Origin: Tethya wilhelma
Lineage: Eukaryota > Porifera > Demospongiae > Tethyida > Tethyidae
NCBI GenBank assembly: GCA_964030475.1
Contig: CAXIPT010000004.1
Coordinates: 2,555,327-2,619,326 of the forward strand
Length of the DNA stretch: 64,000 nt
Direction: 5' to 3'
Below, piece by piece: positions 35,227 to 48,816 of the stretch; position 1 is the stretch's first letter, and each line of letters opens with the position of its first letter. Below the pieces are notes generated by a model. That model was not told where the DNA came from, did not search any database, and saw only the letters and a list, made by a program, of their open reading frames with translations. Made by a program: the position numbers and the translations under genes.

Positions 35227-36545
35227 TTGAAGGCTTTTTGTACTATTGTTGAGGTGTGTAAGAAAATGTTCAAAGATGGTTCTGGTCTACCAAACACTCG
35301 AACCAAGTTGTACGAGACCAACATCCTGATGACCATGTCACGAGAAGACCCAACTCTTAAAGTGAACAGTTTGCGAAAGTTACCACAAGTTCTCCAAGAG
35401 AAATTTTTAATGCTTTGTTGTCTGGCTTATGATGGGATTGTTAATTACCAAATCATTTTTGAGGATGTCCCTGAAGAGATTAAAGAAATTGGCCTCCTGG
35501 TTTGTGAGCCTGAACTAGACTCAGTGTTATACTCAGAGAATTATAACTTTTATCATCTGACAATTCAAGAATTCTGTGCCGCGTACTACATTTGCAGCCT
35601 TCCTGAACATGAGCAGACAACACTGATCGCACGCTGTTGTAATGAGAGCCACTTCAGAGAAGTGATCATCTTTGTGAGTAGACTGAGCAATGATCCAGAG
35701 AGAATTATCAACTCTGTTTACTTAGGAGCTTATGAATCCCAGAAGAGAACTGGTTTGACTTTTGTCAATAAGAGACAAATCCTTCTTCTCTTGCCCTGTA
35801 CCTTTGAGTCACAGTGTAGAGATACTTGTTCAAGTCTCATGAAGAAACTGAATTCAACCATTAACTTAAGTCGATGTAGTCTAACCCCCTCTGACATGTC
35901 TGCTGTGGGGTATGTGATATGTAAGAGCAAACATCCAACTAATGTTCTCAACTTGAGCTACTGTTTTTGTGGTGATGATGGAGTGCAAGCTTTATTTAAC
36001 CAATTCTATCTCACACTAGACGAGCATTCATCACTTGCCATTGAGGAAATAATGTAAGATTGAATTACATGCATAGCGTATAGCCGGAAACTTTTGCGAG
36101 GATTTTATTTTGGCAAAATTGGCAAATTTCTCCAAATCTCCAATGTTAAACCCGCCAAAATTTATGTCCCGAATATGAATATTTGAATATGCACTGGCGC
36201 AATCCCAATAGAAGGGTTTAGAACAATTAACGTTTCTCCACAGTCCTTTATGAAATAAGCTTACTTGCTACATAGGCATAGAGATTCTTAGGCTATAAAG
36301 CAATAATGTCGCTTTTGAAAGCTTGGTTGCCTGGCTAAAAAAAAGGCTTTATTTGTGCTGGCGATATCCTAGTGCATTAAAAAGCCCCTCCCATTTTTTT
36401 TTTACACTGCCAGAAACTTCACTATTAATGCAAGAAGGCTTTCAGCACAGTTAATTTGATTGTTGCTTAGCTTCATGATCTGAAAATCTTTGTCAAATCT
36501 ACTTTTAAGTTAGTAAAAGAAAAACGAAAAGGAGGTGTATACAAT

Positions 36546-36780
36546 ATATAATGTATAGATGGTTTTCACGCGCAGGGAATTGCAATGAAAATAAGCGGAT
36601 GTGATGTGCTATGACATTAGACACACCCATTGATGGGCGGAAGTGGTTAAGAACAGCTGCACATAGCTCAACCACTTCCACCCACCAATGGGCGTGTCCG
36701 ATGTCATGGCGTGTCATATCCACAATTTTTACATCCTCTACTAGCTGTTTCCCACGAGTGTGAATATCATCTAATTTCAC
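36546..36780. mobile_element. Foldback MITE in an NLR intron
   Basis: Inverted arms around 36580-36652 and 36668-36740 (CACCCATTGATGGGCGGAAG against CTTCCACCCACCAATGGGCG) with ends ATGGTTTTCACGCG and related sequence. It is similar in design to the 30616 and 31320 elements but more decayed. Confidence 0.6.
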
Positions 36781-37850
36781 TGTATGACGTAATGCACTTT
36801 CAATGTTTCATTCGCCAAAATTAATGTTTGCCAATATCGAGAGAGCTCCCTTTCAGCCAATTTTAATTGTCGCCAAAATAACCGGCTTTACGGTATATGC
36901 ATTAGTACAGTATGCAGTTACTCTTATTCTGTGAATGGAATACTATTAATAAAGTCTATTCACGTTCACTTGAGCCTTCAAAATTTCTTCATAACTTGGC
37001 CGTATATATGCACTATTTTAGATACCATTCGATTGCAAATTTCACATAGACTCTTTGGTGCTCTTTAAAAGGTGCTATATCCCTTGCTTAAGTATACTGC
37101 TTACCACATTTGTGGTTGATGGAATGTCTGCACTTTATGTATGGGCATACGCGTAACTTTTGAATGGCAAAACCACACTACTTCCTGGACTCAAGTGAAT
37201 GCGAATAGACTTTAGTATAATCTTAGGAATGTTTTACTGTCATGACTAACTTAAATTTAAATATAGTCTCTCTTACAACGCCATTGGTAATGATGGAGTC
37301 AAGTGTCTCTCTGAAGGACTTAAATATTGTCCTAAACTACTGAATTTACAGTAAGTATAAGCAAATTGTAGACCTTCTTGTGAGTATTGGAGTCTATAAC
37401 CCCCAACTTTTTATAGTGAAAGATCTGATACTGTATAATTATATATAGAATCTGGTTATTATACCCACTTTGCTATTAGTGCACATTCCTTAATAGGCAC
37501 ATACAATCTTCTTTCATTCACCTTTGATAAGAGGTGCCGCATAAAAACTGGAAGTTCTTCCTGTCCACATATAGTTATCTAAGCATGACAGCCATAAAAA
37601 TAATATGCTTACCTTGACAGTTTGGCCCTCAGAAAAAGGGATTTCTCAAGTGCTAACATGCGCTTGAGCGCTTGAACTAGGTTAATAATGTTGCAGGCAT
37701 GGTCTTGTGTTAACCCTTGTTATTATGCATATTTAGCCCATGCATACTTTTCTGCTATTAAGTGTATGCATCGCTAAATGTAACCCAATTCTACAGTAGA
37801 AAGATGGAAATGTTAACATGGGCTACACTAAGCTAATCATATCGTACAGT

Positions 37851-38673
37851 GTTCCAAATGAAGAGAGCAAACTTTTTAATCTTGCTCAAATTTTTACCCA
37901 ATCTAAAATGGAACTGAATTTCGCACAAAATTTCACTATTTAAGCATTCTTCTACTGTCAAAGTACTTTAGCTGTCTGTAGCCAGCAGTTTTGGCAAAGT
38001 TTAGTATAGCAGTATATAGTACATTCCTAGCACCCTTTTGATGACATCACAATGAATAAATGACAATTTACTACAAGTTATTATGTAATAGCAGCTGCAC
38101 ATTATTATAGTAAACATGTTGTGGTTAATGACATCAAATAACTGCCTACTACACTTATGACATCATTTTACATCATCAAAATGGTTGTTCTTCAACTTAA
38201 ACACTAAACAGAGTGTGCAAAATGCTCAACTTTTACATCATCAATAAACCAACATGTCTACTATCTTATTTGAAATAATCAGAGCTTAACTCACAAGATA
38301 GCAGAAATAAAATGCTAAAAACTTTTACCTCTCTAAAACTTGATTTTTTGGTTATCTAGAAGAATGCCTTTTGAGTTAAGAACCCATACTTGCTGTGAAT
38401 ATGCAGTTCAGGGGGTATTATCATGGAATGAAAAATCAGAGCTTAACCCACAAGTTTGTAAAAGAAAAATGCTAAAAACTTTTTAAAAATCACCTCAATA
38501 AAAGAACCCATACAGCTGCAGAGGTGTCACATGATAGCCCCGCCCATCTTTTACTAGATTCTCCAGTAATTAAATTATCTTATTATATTATGTAGGACCC
38601 AACCCTACTAAGCATTGATAGGTTAAGTAGCAAATAACCCAAATTCAAAAAGTTTGCTCTCTTCATTTGGAAC
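37851..38673. mobile_element. TIR element, GTTCCAAATGAAGAGAGC ends
   Basis: 27-bp perfect inverted ends (37851-37877 and 38647-38673) in an intron of the truncated NLR. The interior is AT-rich, with repeated AAATGCTAAAAACTTTT motifs and no coding frame. The superfamily is not assignable. Confidence 0.8.
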
Positions 38674-40733
38674 AGGATTGGGAAATTTTTTTGTGGGTAA
38701 TGTTTCACAAGTATACATCTGCATGTCATGAATTTCGTAGATCACAAGTTTTTATCTGCTAAATTTTCCGTAACACACATACATACATATGTGTATTACG
38801 TATCATTGCACAGCTCATCAACAAGTGTTACACTCTCCCAAACTTTCCCGTATACAGTGTATGTATAATTATGTGTATGTATTTACTTGTATCAACCAGA
38901 GGTGAGTTGACATGGTTGACCTTTGCATAATAATAATTATGTGAGAAAAACAACCACTCAAAACGATCGACTAAATGTTGGCATTTGTGATGGCCCAAAG
39001 AGGCAAAGTCTTCTTATTCTAGTTTGTATACAAAAATTAATGTGAATGTCATTATGTCATAAGATTTGAAAGGTTATGCTAATGTGTCCATCCTCCTCTG
39101 CCTGTCAACTGTGTTTAACAATATTAACTTATTCATGATTGCAGTCTTAGTGGTAACTCCATTGGTGCTGATGGAGCCAAGTGTCTCTCCGAAGGACTCA
39201 AATATTGTCCTCAACTCCAGGAATTAGAGTAAGTGAAGTCAGTTTCGTTCCCGGGCTTCTCCTTTGTGTGTTTCTTCAACAATAACATACAACATGAAGA
39301 GGGAGAAGGTTTGGGAATGAGGCTAGCTAATTTGTGTTTCATTTTTCCATAATTTTGTAGCTAGCTAAGTATAATAGTTTATGGCATTAAATGTTAACCC
39401 TTCAATTGTAGTTGCTGGCATAAGACCATGCAATGCTACATTGTGTTCTAGCCATGCATGACTAGCAGAGATATGTTGAGTCTGTGTCTATCTTCCATCG
39501 ATGTGTATTAACTCATCCCATTGTCATATTATGTCATGAAATAATGAGTGGTCAAAAAAAATAATTTAAGCACAGCGTATGCGAGGTATATACCGTGCCT
39601 TGTTTTATAAATGCTAGCAACCACACATTTTGTATTGATGGCATCAGCCAGTTTGTCAAATATCACATGATATGAGTATTGTCAGTAGAGCCATGTCACC
39701 ATGTGACTCTAAAAAAGGCCTCCACACAGCTACTGCCTGCAGCGAAAGATTTGACCTCAGAAAAAATTTTGTGGGAGGGAAAAAAATTTTGTAACTCAGG
39801 GATTAGTCACGAAAATAACGAAAATTTGCACCCCATGGAAATTTCCCACAATATGGTATCTCTAAAACCACACATTGTTATTGTTTCACTCTTGTTCACA
39901 GTGTTTGGCTGAACCCACTATCAAGTAAAGGAAGAGCTGCACTGGAAATGATGAGAGATGAGATAAATTCAAAACGAGGACCACAAGAACAAAAATTAGT
40001 GATTAAATTTACCAAATAATGATTGAAATCTCACTGAATTTGTATTATGTAGTTATTAGAATTTGCTTGGCAACGACCTCAGATCATGTATTTTGCTTCC
40101 GCAATACTTTACCACCAGAATCAGGATGGGCGTGTTACACACTGAAGTGTTTCCTGTTGACTGATGTAACTCAAAGAAAATGGCATCTCTTTCAATAGAC
40201 ATAGAGCAAGACCCAGCTTCATCCATCCCAGCCAGACCTGACTACCAACCTGAAGACCTCCCTCTAACACTAGCAGAGCATCATATGGTGTGTTGTGTCG
40301 CATTCTAGAACTCCATGCCGTGAAATGGAGAGAGATAGGCCTACACTTGGGCCTCCTACCTGGACACCTTGACAACATCCAAGCAGCTCCATCACTCTAT
40401 TCGACAGCTCCAGTGAGCTGGATGAACGCCATTCTTGAGAAGTACCTCAAAGAGAGAGAAGGTAGGATGAGTCGGTTAGAGACTGCTCTGAAGAAGGCTG
40501 GACTAGGAGAGACTGCATCTCAACTCAGAGACAGTGTCCAACAACAACTAGCACAACAAGGTATGGTCAGCATTACCACATAAATATAGGACTAAGTATG
40601 TTGGGATTCTTAAGCCCAGGCTGCAGAGTAGTCCCTCAGCTAGTATAGTTCTAATTAAAGCCCAACCCTTCATTCATGGCTGGTTTGATTCACTGACTGT
40701 GTACACCAATTGTTCATTGTCTGTTGTGTGTAG

Positions 40734-42393
40734 GTGTGCCCAAATTGAGTCTCTCATCTAATCTACAAAGGTATGCCAAACGCTTGAAGGAACTTTATTC
40801 CAAACGTAAAATGCCCGACTACCTCAAAGGTCGTCAACTTCGAACTGCTAACTTTGTCAGTCTAGCATTCATATCTCGAGAAAATGTGTCCAAGAAAGAA
40901 ATGGATGATTTCACTCGTAGCACAGTCCAAGAGGGAAATATCGACATGATACTAAAGAAGAAAGGTCCTTTGGAAATGATGTGTATTGGTAAGCTAGAGA
41001 ATGGTTCCTTAGCTACCTGTATGCTGCTCCAAGGAGGTCCAGGAGTCGGCAAGACCACGTTGGCCTGGAACCTGTGTCGTGAGTGGGAGTTAGGTCAACT
41101 ATTTCAGGAATACTCACTAGTTGTTTTCATCCCTCTACGGAGAAAAGAGATCAGAGAAGCAAAAGAAGTCAAGGAACTTTTTTCAATTGCCAACCCTGAC
41201 CGTGAATTGCAAGCTAATGTTTGTAGAGAGATACTAGACAACCAAGGAAAGTCTGTTCTGTTAGTTCTGGATGGATACGATGAACTTCCTGCAGACTTAC
41301 AAAATGATTCAATGATTTCCAAAGTTGTTGATGGAGAATATCTTCCTAAAGCTAGTGTACTAGTTACAAGTCGTCCTTCAGCCTGTGAGTTGCTGTATGA
41401 TAGGTGTTACCAACGAGATAAAAACCTCCAGCACATTGAAGTACTTGGGTTCACCAAAGACAAGATCAAGACCTACATTGAAGACAATGTTAACTCTGAA
41501 CAATTGCCTCCGTTCAATGAATATCTCTCCAGCCATCCAAAGATTGAGGCCATGATGTATAATCCTCTTCAGTGCGCTCTCACTGTTGAGGTGTGTAAGA
41601 AAATGTTCAAAGATGGTTCTGGTCTACCAAACACTCGAACCAAGTTGTACGAGACCAACATCCTGNTGATGACCATGTCACGAGAAGACCCAACTCTCAA
41701 AGTGAACAGTTTGCAAAAGTTACCACAAGCTCTCCAAGAGAAGTTTTTAAAGCTTTGTCGTATGGCTTATGATGGCATTGTTAATCACCAAATCATTTTT
41801 GAGGATGTCCCTAAAGAGATTAAAGAAATTGGCCTCCTTGTTTGTGAGCCTGAACTAGACTTAGTGTTATACTCAGAGAATTATAACTTTTATCATCTGA
41901 CAATTCAAGAATTCTGTGCCGCGTACTACATTTGCAGCCTTCCTGAACATGAGCAGACAACACTGATCTCATGCTGTTGTAATGAGAGCCACTTCAGAGA
42001 AGTGATCATCTTTGTGAGTGGGCTTAGCAGTGATCCTGAGAGAATTGTGAACACTGTTTACTTAGGAGTTTATGAATGCCAGAAGAGAACTGGTTTGACT
42101 TTCGTCAATAAGAGACAAATCCTTCTTCTCTTGCCCTGTGCCTTAGAGTCACAGTGTGGTGATACATGTTCAAGTCTTATAGAGAAACTGAATTCACCCA
42201 TTAACTTGAGTCAGTGTAGTCTAACACCGTCTGACATGTCTGCTGTGGGGTATGTGATATGTAAAAGCAAACATCCAACTAATAAACTTGACTTGAACTC
42301 CTGTCATTGTGGTGATGATGCAGTACAAGCTTTATTCAACCAATTCCAACACACATTAGAGGAGCATTCAGCACTTGCCATTGAGGAAATAAA
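40734..42393 (+). CDS. NLR3 exon 2: NACHT NTPase module
   Basis: Complete NACHT exon with Walker A GGPGVGKTT, Walker B LLVLDGYDELP, LVTSRPSA, NPLQCALTVEVCK and the winged-helix FYHLTIQEFCAAYY. It is nearest to NLR2 in the segment before Walker B. The ambiguous base at 41666 lies in ILxMTM, where both relatives have ILMTM, so the extra codon is probably an assembly artefact. Donor GTAAG, phase 2. Confidence 0.9.
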
Positions 42394-42980
42394 GTAAGAA
42401 TGAACTGCATTCATGTTTACGAAAATGAATTGTACTATACTATTATATTGCAGTATATTTTTTGAATAGAAAAAAAACATTACTGTAGAAATCATGTTTC
42501 ATTGACTAATATTCATGCAATCATACTATAGCCTCAGCGGCAATTCTATTGGTGGTGATGGAGCCAAGTGTCTCTCTGAAGGACTCAAATACTGTCCTCA
42601 ACTTAAGGAATTAGTGTAAGTAAAGTCAGTTGGAAACATTAGTGTAAAATTTGCTTTCCGGGCTTCTATATATGTTGCGAATAGTTCGTAAAATAATAAT
42701 ATACATGAAGAGGGAGAAGCCTACAAACAAAGTGAATTATATGTGTACATTACATTGAGGAAGTGTAATGCAAGCACACACGATGTTGACCAAACCGGAA
42801 ATGGCTATAAGATGCTCTAGCACTAAAAAAAGTTTTCATTCCATCAGCTTACCCTAGCTATATATACAGCTGCTCATTTCTTCACTGACACAGCCTCATA
42901 TCCAGGCAACTGGGTAGAATAGCCTGCTTGTGGCCTTTCCCTTCAAACAACAGGCTAGAATAAATTTTTCCCACTATGAT

Positions 42981-43275
42981 GAAGGCACCTAAAGTGCATA
43001 AGCCTCAGCGCACTTAACTGGCATGCACAACTAAACATGTATGCATATAAATCACTATATGCTAGGCTGGCACTTCTGCAGCTTATACCTCTGACAGTCA
43101 CCTTCACTGTTGCATACTGAAGTCTCAACTGTATACATATGTAGTACTGATGGTTTATCTAAGCAGAATTTATCAGTATCTAACTAGGCTGACTACAGCT
43201 CAATACATCTTTGATTGTGGTTACTGATGCTTATTGCCAAGCGCATTAGCGCGAGGCATATAATCATGAAGTACT
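42981..43275. mobile_element. Non-autonomous Helentron-like element (HINE)
   Basis: In an NLR3 intron. The left end GAAGGCACCTAAAGTGC, followed by AAGCCTCAGCGCA, parallels the left end of the large insertion at 46791. The right part contains AGCGCATTAGCGCGAGGC. The size and termini suit a short non-coding relative mobilised by the Helentron. Confidence 0.5.
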
Positions 43276-44847
43276 GCCTCAGATGTCATGTTACATGTAT
43301 ATATGTTACACAGTTCAAAGTACACAATAATTATTATATAACGTCACGTACAGACTTAATTTTCACCATTACCTGATCATTATTTTGCTAGCAGGCAGCT
43401 ACACGTGGTCAGTAGTTTGCAAGTTTTTGTTTTTGTTGTGTTTTTTTTTATATGTATATATCCTTTTATTATGCCTAAATTTCATCAATAACAATAGTCT
43501 CTCCTACAACTCCATTGGTGCTGATGAAGCCAGGTGTCTCTCAGAAGGACTCAAATACTGTCCTCAACTACAGAAATTAGAGTAAGTAATAAACATTGTT
43601 TGTGTTCAGCATGAGCCTTAGTGTTCAATATTTTTTCTTGGACCATGGTCCAGCTTCATAAAACTATGTGGCTCTCCAAATAACACTCTCTTGTACTGTG
43701 ATCATTGTGTAGTGGGAAAGTTTTACAAGTAAATGCAACCTTCATTAATTTTACACATCGCAAAGTTTTATCTGCTAATTCTCCACATACACGTACTGCA
43801 CATACTATTAGGTATATTGCATAGCTCATTCGCAAGTGTTATACTCTTCCAAACTTTCCCACTATACAGTGTATTGTAGCCCTTCAATGCACATGTAGAT
43901 ACATAAGACCATTATGCTAAATGTCTTCCAACCATGACTATCGATTTAAATTTTGATGAGTCTGTGCCTTAAAGTGCATAGACCCACAACTGTCACAGTT
44001 CAGTAATATTATCATAACCTTCAAAAAACTTTTTATGATTTTATTTCTAGGATCAAACAGTCCCAGCTAGCCCATTTCCATTAGCTATGGTAGTTATCAC
44101 ACTTTTATGTAGTTACAATGTGTTCAACCATGACTAGTAGTATATGTGCACAGACCCACAACAGTTACTACCATAACCCTCGTACACTATAAACTGGCTC
44201 TGTATACTTGATCACTTCCAACTTTAGAAGCATGCAATGACAATATTTTTGGGTAGCCATGTCCACTTTGAAAAAAAATTGCTTCAATTATCTATACCAC
44301 AGTGTTGTATTTTTTGCCTACTCTTTCTATTTCACCTTGAAAGTAGTTTTGAAGTCCTTATAAGCTCAGATTTTACTCCTTTCAAAGATTGATTCATTGA
44401 ATTGCGCTACTCTTGAGTGCTATAGTACTTCAAAGCAAATATATCATTTATCTGCTGAGCCAGGGGGGTATTTGAGCATCCAGAGTACCCCCTTAAACAT
44501 CCCACTGCATAATGTTACGATGTGATTTAGCCATAACTAGTAGACTCCGAGATATGATGAGTCTGTGCCCCTTTTCTTAAATGCACAGACCCACAACTAC
44601 CATAACCCTCTACACTACTGGCTCTATAGTTGGTCACTTCCAACTCTAGAAGCAATGATTTCACTTGAAAATATTTGAAAACAGAAGTAGTGTTGTAAGT
44701 TGTGTTTTGATATCCACAATTCATTATACAGTCTCTATGGCACATCCATTGGTGATGAAGGAGCCAGGTGTCTCTCTGAAGGACTCAAATACTGTCCTCA
44801 ACTTAAAATGTTGGGGTAAGATTTAGTAAGCTGTAGTTATATTTAAT

Positions 44848-45932
44848 CAGTCGTTTCGCCAGCGTACCGGAAGTCCTATGATCCCCATACAAATTTATTT
44901 GCATGGGAAGTAAAAAAATGGCACCAACTCAGCTAGCTAACATATTCAAGCCCAAATTTTTGCCTCCAAGATTCATCTGCGGATATAAACATGGTTTGTA
45001 TTAAAACTAGCGTCCTTCAGTTACTCATCTTCTAGGTTTATGATAAACTAGACTTGAATTCTAGTGATTTAGGAAGCCTCAACAACAACCTGAAACCTGT
45101 GGAGAAAAATTTTCTGACCAAGCTGTTGACACAGTTTCTCTTGTACTAAGAATAGATGTACTGTAGAATCTTTTTTTGCAGTCTTGGCTTGTTCCCATGG
45201 AAAGGAGCCATACAATAAACCGTTCAAAATTTCCATATCACAATGTACTGAAATAGGTAAGGGTCGTTACAAAATTTGTTGAATTAAGTTATTCATAAAC
45301 AGCAGTGCAATCATGGTGCAATATACAATTGACCTACAGAATACCAATTATACAGAGTTGCAGAATGAAAATAATAGTGCTGCATAATTATAAAGAAATG
45401 CATGTCAATCTTGGTGAAACTGTTTTCAGCGAAGAAAATCTCACAGATTTGGTTACATGAATCAATAAATGAGCATTTTTCTTACAATAATCCGGGATTA
45501 ATCCATACATAGATACAAAGACTTGGTAGAGAAAATTTTTCAGACAAAGATTAGGCTCTCAGTTTTCATAAGCAGATGCATGGGTAGCTGCTTGACAATA
45601 TACTCGAGTTCTATCTTGTTCTCAAGGTTTTCATGGATGCAAGCGCTCGACTAATACTACTACTCTTATGCTAGGGTGTCCCACAAGAAGTTCAATAGGC
45701 ATGCAAAAATATATACTATAGTCTATAGTACGGCCTTTTTTTTACTCTACGTGTTGAAAAACACTACCTGTAACATTCAATGTAGTTTCCTTGGCTTTCT
45801 CTGCTCTAGAAATAGCGTAAGGGATGCTTTTGTGACACTACTTGACAGTTGCCATTTTAGCTTGATTTCCCTACCAAAATGACGTAATGCTGCAAATAAA
45901 ATTGCGCGAATTTAACGATGGCGAAACGACTG
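44848..45932. mobile_element. TIR element, CAGTCGTTTCGCCA ends
   Basis: About 1.08 kb with inverted ends CAGTCGTTTCGCCA and TGGCGAAACGACTG, located 32 bp after the last LRR exon of NLR3. The interior has no transposase-like frame. TAAT-like bases flank both ends, but the exact target duplication is unclear. Confidence 0.7.
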
Positions 45933-46790
45933 TAATTATGCAAACACACTTTTAATTTGGGGTTACAACTAATAGTGCATGATACATAATTATTGCACTT
46001 TAATTGTAGCAATAGCGGTTTGGGAGCTTTCCGCGAAATTTTTCCCTCACGAAATTTGTAAGGTATGTGGTCGTCACGTAATGTCGAGATGCAATCCACG
46101 AAATATTTCCCCGCGAATTTTTGTTCAAGGCGAAAATGCAAAAATTTTCCCCCACGAAAAATTCCCGCTATACGGTATAGGGATATGATGAGTCTAGATC
46201 TGTGTGCTCTTTATGCATATCCTTAAAAGATTATACTAATAAACAATATCTGAAGTCATTATCTGTTCAAAGGGTGGCAGTCAATGGTCAAAATGAATTT
46301 CAGACTAGTCAAAGTTGGTAATGGTTGTCACCAATGATGTCATAGCAATGAGTCAGGCATGAGATTTCACCATTCAGTCAATGGTCAAGATTAAATTTTA
46401 GTGATAGTCAACAGTCAAAGACAGTCAAGATCTTGACCACAGTCATGGATACAAGAGCTATGTGACTGGCAGTGGCAGTTGATACTCCTTGGTGTTCTGT
46501 GGAGCTAGAGATCATGTATAGTTACACTAAGTCCTTTAAAAGGTGATGTAGTGTTAGCCTTTAACCAGAAAAGGCATAGACATGTGCATTAATTTGAGGT
46601 ACAGGCATTCATATTAAAGGCCTTATCTATTTTCCCCTCCATTTATCCTATTTATGTATCATTGTATGGCAAATTGTCAGTGTTCTGCCCAGAATTAATT
46701 TTTACCATCTTTTGCTTGCATTGATGACTCTAGGTTAGTCCATTGTGTGGATACTGTATTACTCTTGCTTATCTTCATTGACATAATAAT
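45933..46790. other. NLR3 last intron, left part
   Basis: Contains a partial MITE ending at about 46180 (ATTCCCGCTATACGG). Sequence from about 46555 to 46790 is homologous to the NLR2 last intron (22436-22695). The homology stops at ACATAATAAT and resumes at 57360, which defines the insertion. Confidence 0.75.
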
Positions 46791-46929
46791 GAAGGCACCT
46801 TTGGTGCACAAGCCTCGGCGCATATAATCGTGCGCATGCATAGTGGAAAAAATTAAAGATAGCAATAATTTATTTTCAATAATTTCTTTACAAAATGGCA
46901 ATAAAATAAGTCTGATTTTTTAAAAATTT

Positions 46930-47480
46930 TTTATTCATGAAAATCAATGCAATACAATAGAGAGTACGGCATTAGGGTGAAGGCAATAGCAGCTTAATGC
47001 TAATACTAAGCCTGCTCGGAGGAAAATGAAAAACAACAACAATAACAACAACAAAAAAACAAATAAGAAAGATAATTTGAACACAGAGTAATAAAAACAT
47101 GCATGTAAAGCACATGAACAAAAACAACTACTAAACATTGTAAACAGAAAGAGTCTTAAGACAACGTATAAAAGATTGTTAGGTAAACTATTCCAGATTT
47201 TAACACTTGAGATAAAAAAAGATGACTGATGAGAAGATGTTCTAGCAAAAGGGGTGGACAAAGGAAAGGAGTGGTGAAGTCTTTGGCTAGGATGAGGGTG
47301 AGGAGAGAACACAGAAGGAGAAATGATGGAGCATCCCTTCAAAATCCTTGCACACACCATAGCCTTCATCTTCCATCTCCTGACATGGAGAGGAGGGAGA
47401 GGAGTAAAGGCCTGCATAGAATGACTTGTAGAAGGGCCACCATGTCTGTAAATCATCCTGGTGGCCAGCCTCTGGACAAA
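46930..47480 (-). mobile_element. CR1/L2-like non-LTR retrotransposon tail
   Basis: The frame on the minus strand shows the typical end of a non-LTR reverse transcriptase: MIYRHGGPS, RRWKMKAMVCARIL, then PFARTSSHQSSFF, SSVKIWNSLPNNL, followed by a hydrophobic, leucine-rich readthrough. Only about 100 residues are recognisable. It lies 3' of the Helentron endonuclease on the same strand. Confidence 0.6.
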
Positions 47481-47589
47481 TTGATGTGAAGTATTAGCTA
47501 TATGAGCCTCGAAATGATAGATTGCTGGTTCAGAAGCTTAACATAGTCCAGTATTGAAGTTCAAATACAATACAGATATGTTAGTAGAC

Positions 47590-47850
47590 TATTGATGATT
47601 GTTGATACTGATTGTGAGGAGTTGCATGTTGAAGCACAATCAGACTGGTAACATGCAGGCCAACTTTTACTGTACAACAAAGTTCACTGTTGATGGAGTT
47701 GATAGGTGTAATTCTATAAATTTGATGATTGTTACATGGTACTGATTGTGAGGACTTGCATGTTCAAGTACAATCAGACTAATAGCAGGTTGACTTCTAA
47801 GTTCATAGATGAAGTTAGCAGGTATAGTTGAATAAATTTGAGAATTTCAC
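47590..47850. repeat. Two-copy direct repeat, about 135 bp
   Basis: TACTGATTGTGAGGAGTTGC followed by ATGTTGAAGCACAATCAGAC recurs about 140 bp later with small changes. Non-coding part of the Helentron 3' region. Confidence 0.6.
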
Positions 47851-48299
47851 GTGAAGTATCATGTACAGTTTACTGAATAGAGTTGTTGCTAAAAGTTGGT
47901 TAGCTTTAGTCATGGAAACTTATGAATATTGGGAGAAGAAGCATGGGCATCAGCTTTATGTTGTGACGATGTGTGTACTTGAGGTCTACTTCATGAAGAT
48001 GTCCAGATGATAAGTATCAACAAAAATTAATAAACTAAATAGCTGTCAATAATTGAAATGGCTAGTGTCCCAAGTGCGACACACTGATAATAATACAGTT
48101 GATTACAGTAGTGATTGTAAAAATGTAAACAGAGGCTGCCATGTTACACATCACATCAGAAATTAAGTACAACTGATTATTAAAATATATATACACATGG
48201 TGCACCACAGAATTGATGTATGATTCAGAGAACAATTGTGAGGTATGGGTTGAGCATAAATAATAAATAAGGTGCACCATGCTGACGGCAAACAACAAC

Positions 48300-48730
48300 A
48301 AAAAAAAGAGTTCAGAGTTCAGAGTTCAGGGTTCAGAGTTCATTAGCTTTTGTGACTTGCAACTTGTATATCTCAGATTGACTTGGAATGACTCATTGGA
48401 ATTATTTGGCATGTCTTATGGCTCAGTATGGCTTATACTCAGGCTTATAACATCTTATCACAGGCTTAGCATGGCTTATTCAGGTTTATAACAGGCTTAG
48501 CATGGCTTCCTCATGCATGTAAATAACAGGATTAGCATGGCTTACATCGTGGGTTTATAACAGGCTTAGCATGGCTTTCACAGTCTTAACATGGCATACT
48601 CTGGTTTATAACATCTCATCACAGGCTTAGCATGGCTTACTCAGGCTTATAACATCTCATCACAGTCTTAGAATGCTTTGCTCACTGACAGGCTTATAAT
48701 CGGTGTCTTATCAGGCTCAGCATGGCTTGC
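48300..48730. repeat. Tandem repeats, GAGTTCA and GGCTTAGCATGGCTTA arrays
   Basis: Five GAGTTCA-type heptamers at 48310-48341. About ten imperfect 35-45-nt units follow, based on CAGGCTTAGCATGGCTTA and TTATAACATCTCATCACAGG. They lie in the Helentron 3' region and are not coding. Confidence 0.8.
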
Positions 48731-48816
48731 TAAATGGTTACAGTATTACACATACATAGGCTCAACTTTGATTGCAGCTTAAAATTAATCAGTCCAGTTG
48801 GTTACTATACAGTGGT

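Larger units (their letters stand above)
35245..40019 (+). pseudogene. 5'-truncated NLR gene (NACHT C-terminal part, LRRs, cap)
   Basis: Homology starts abruptly near 35245 inside the NACHT exon (VEVCKKMFKDGSGLPNTR) and runs to the donor at 36053. LRR exons 37267-37350 and 39145-39228 and the cap exon 39902-40019 (ending VIKFTK) follow with correct phases. The Death exon, Walker A and Walker B are all missing, so no working NTPase can be made. The remaining frame is undamaged and includes FYHLTIQEFCAAYY, which suggests recent truncation. It lies 160 bp upstream of the NLR3 start region. Confidence 0.85.
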
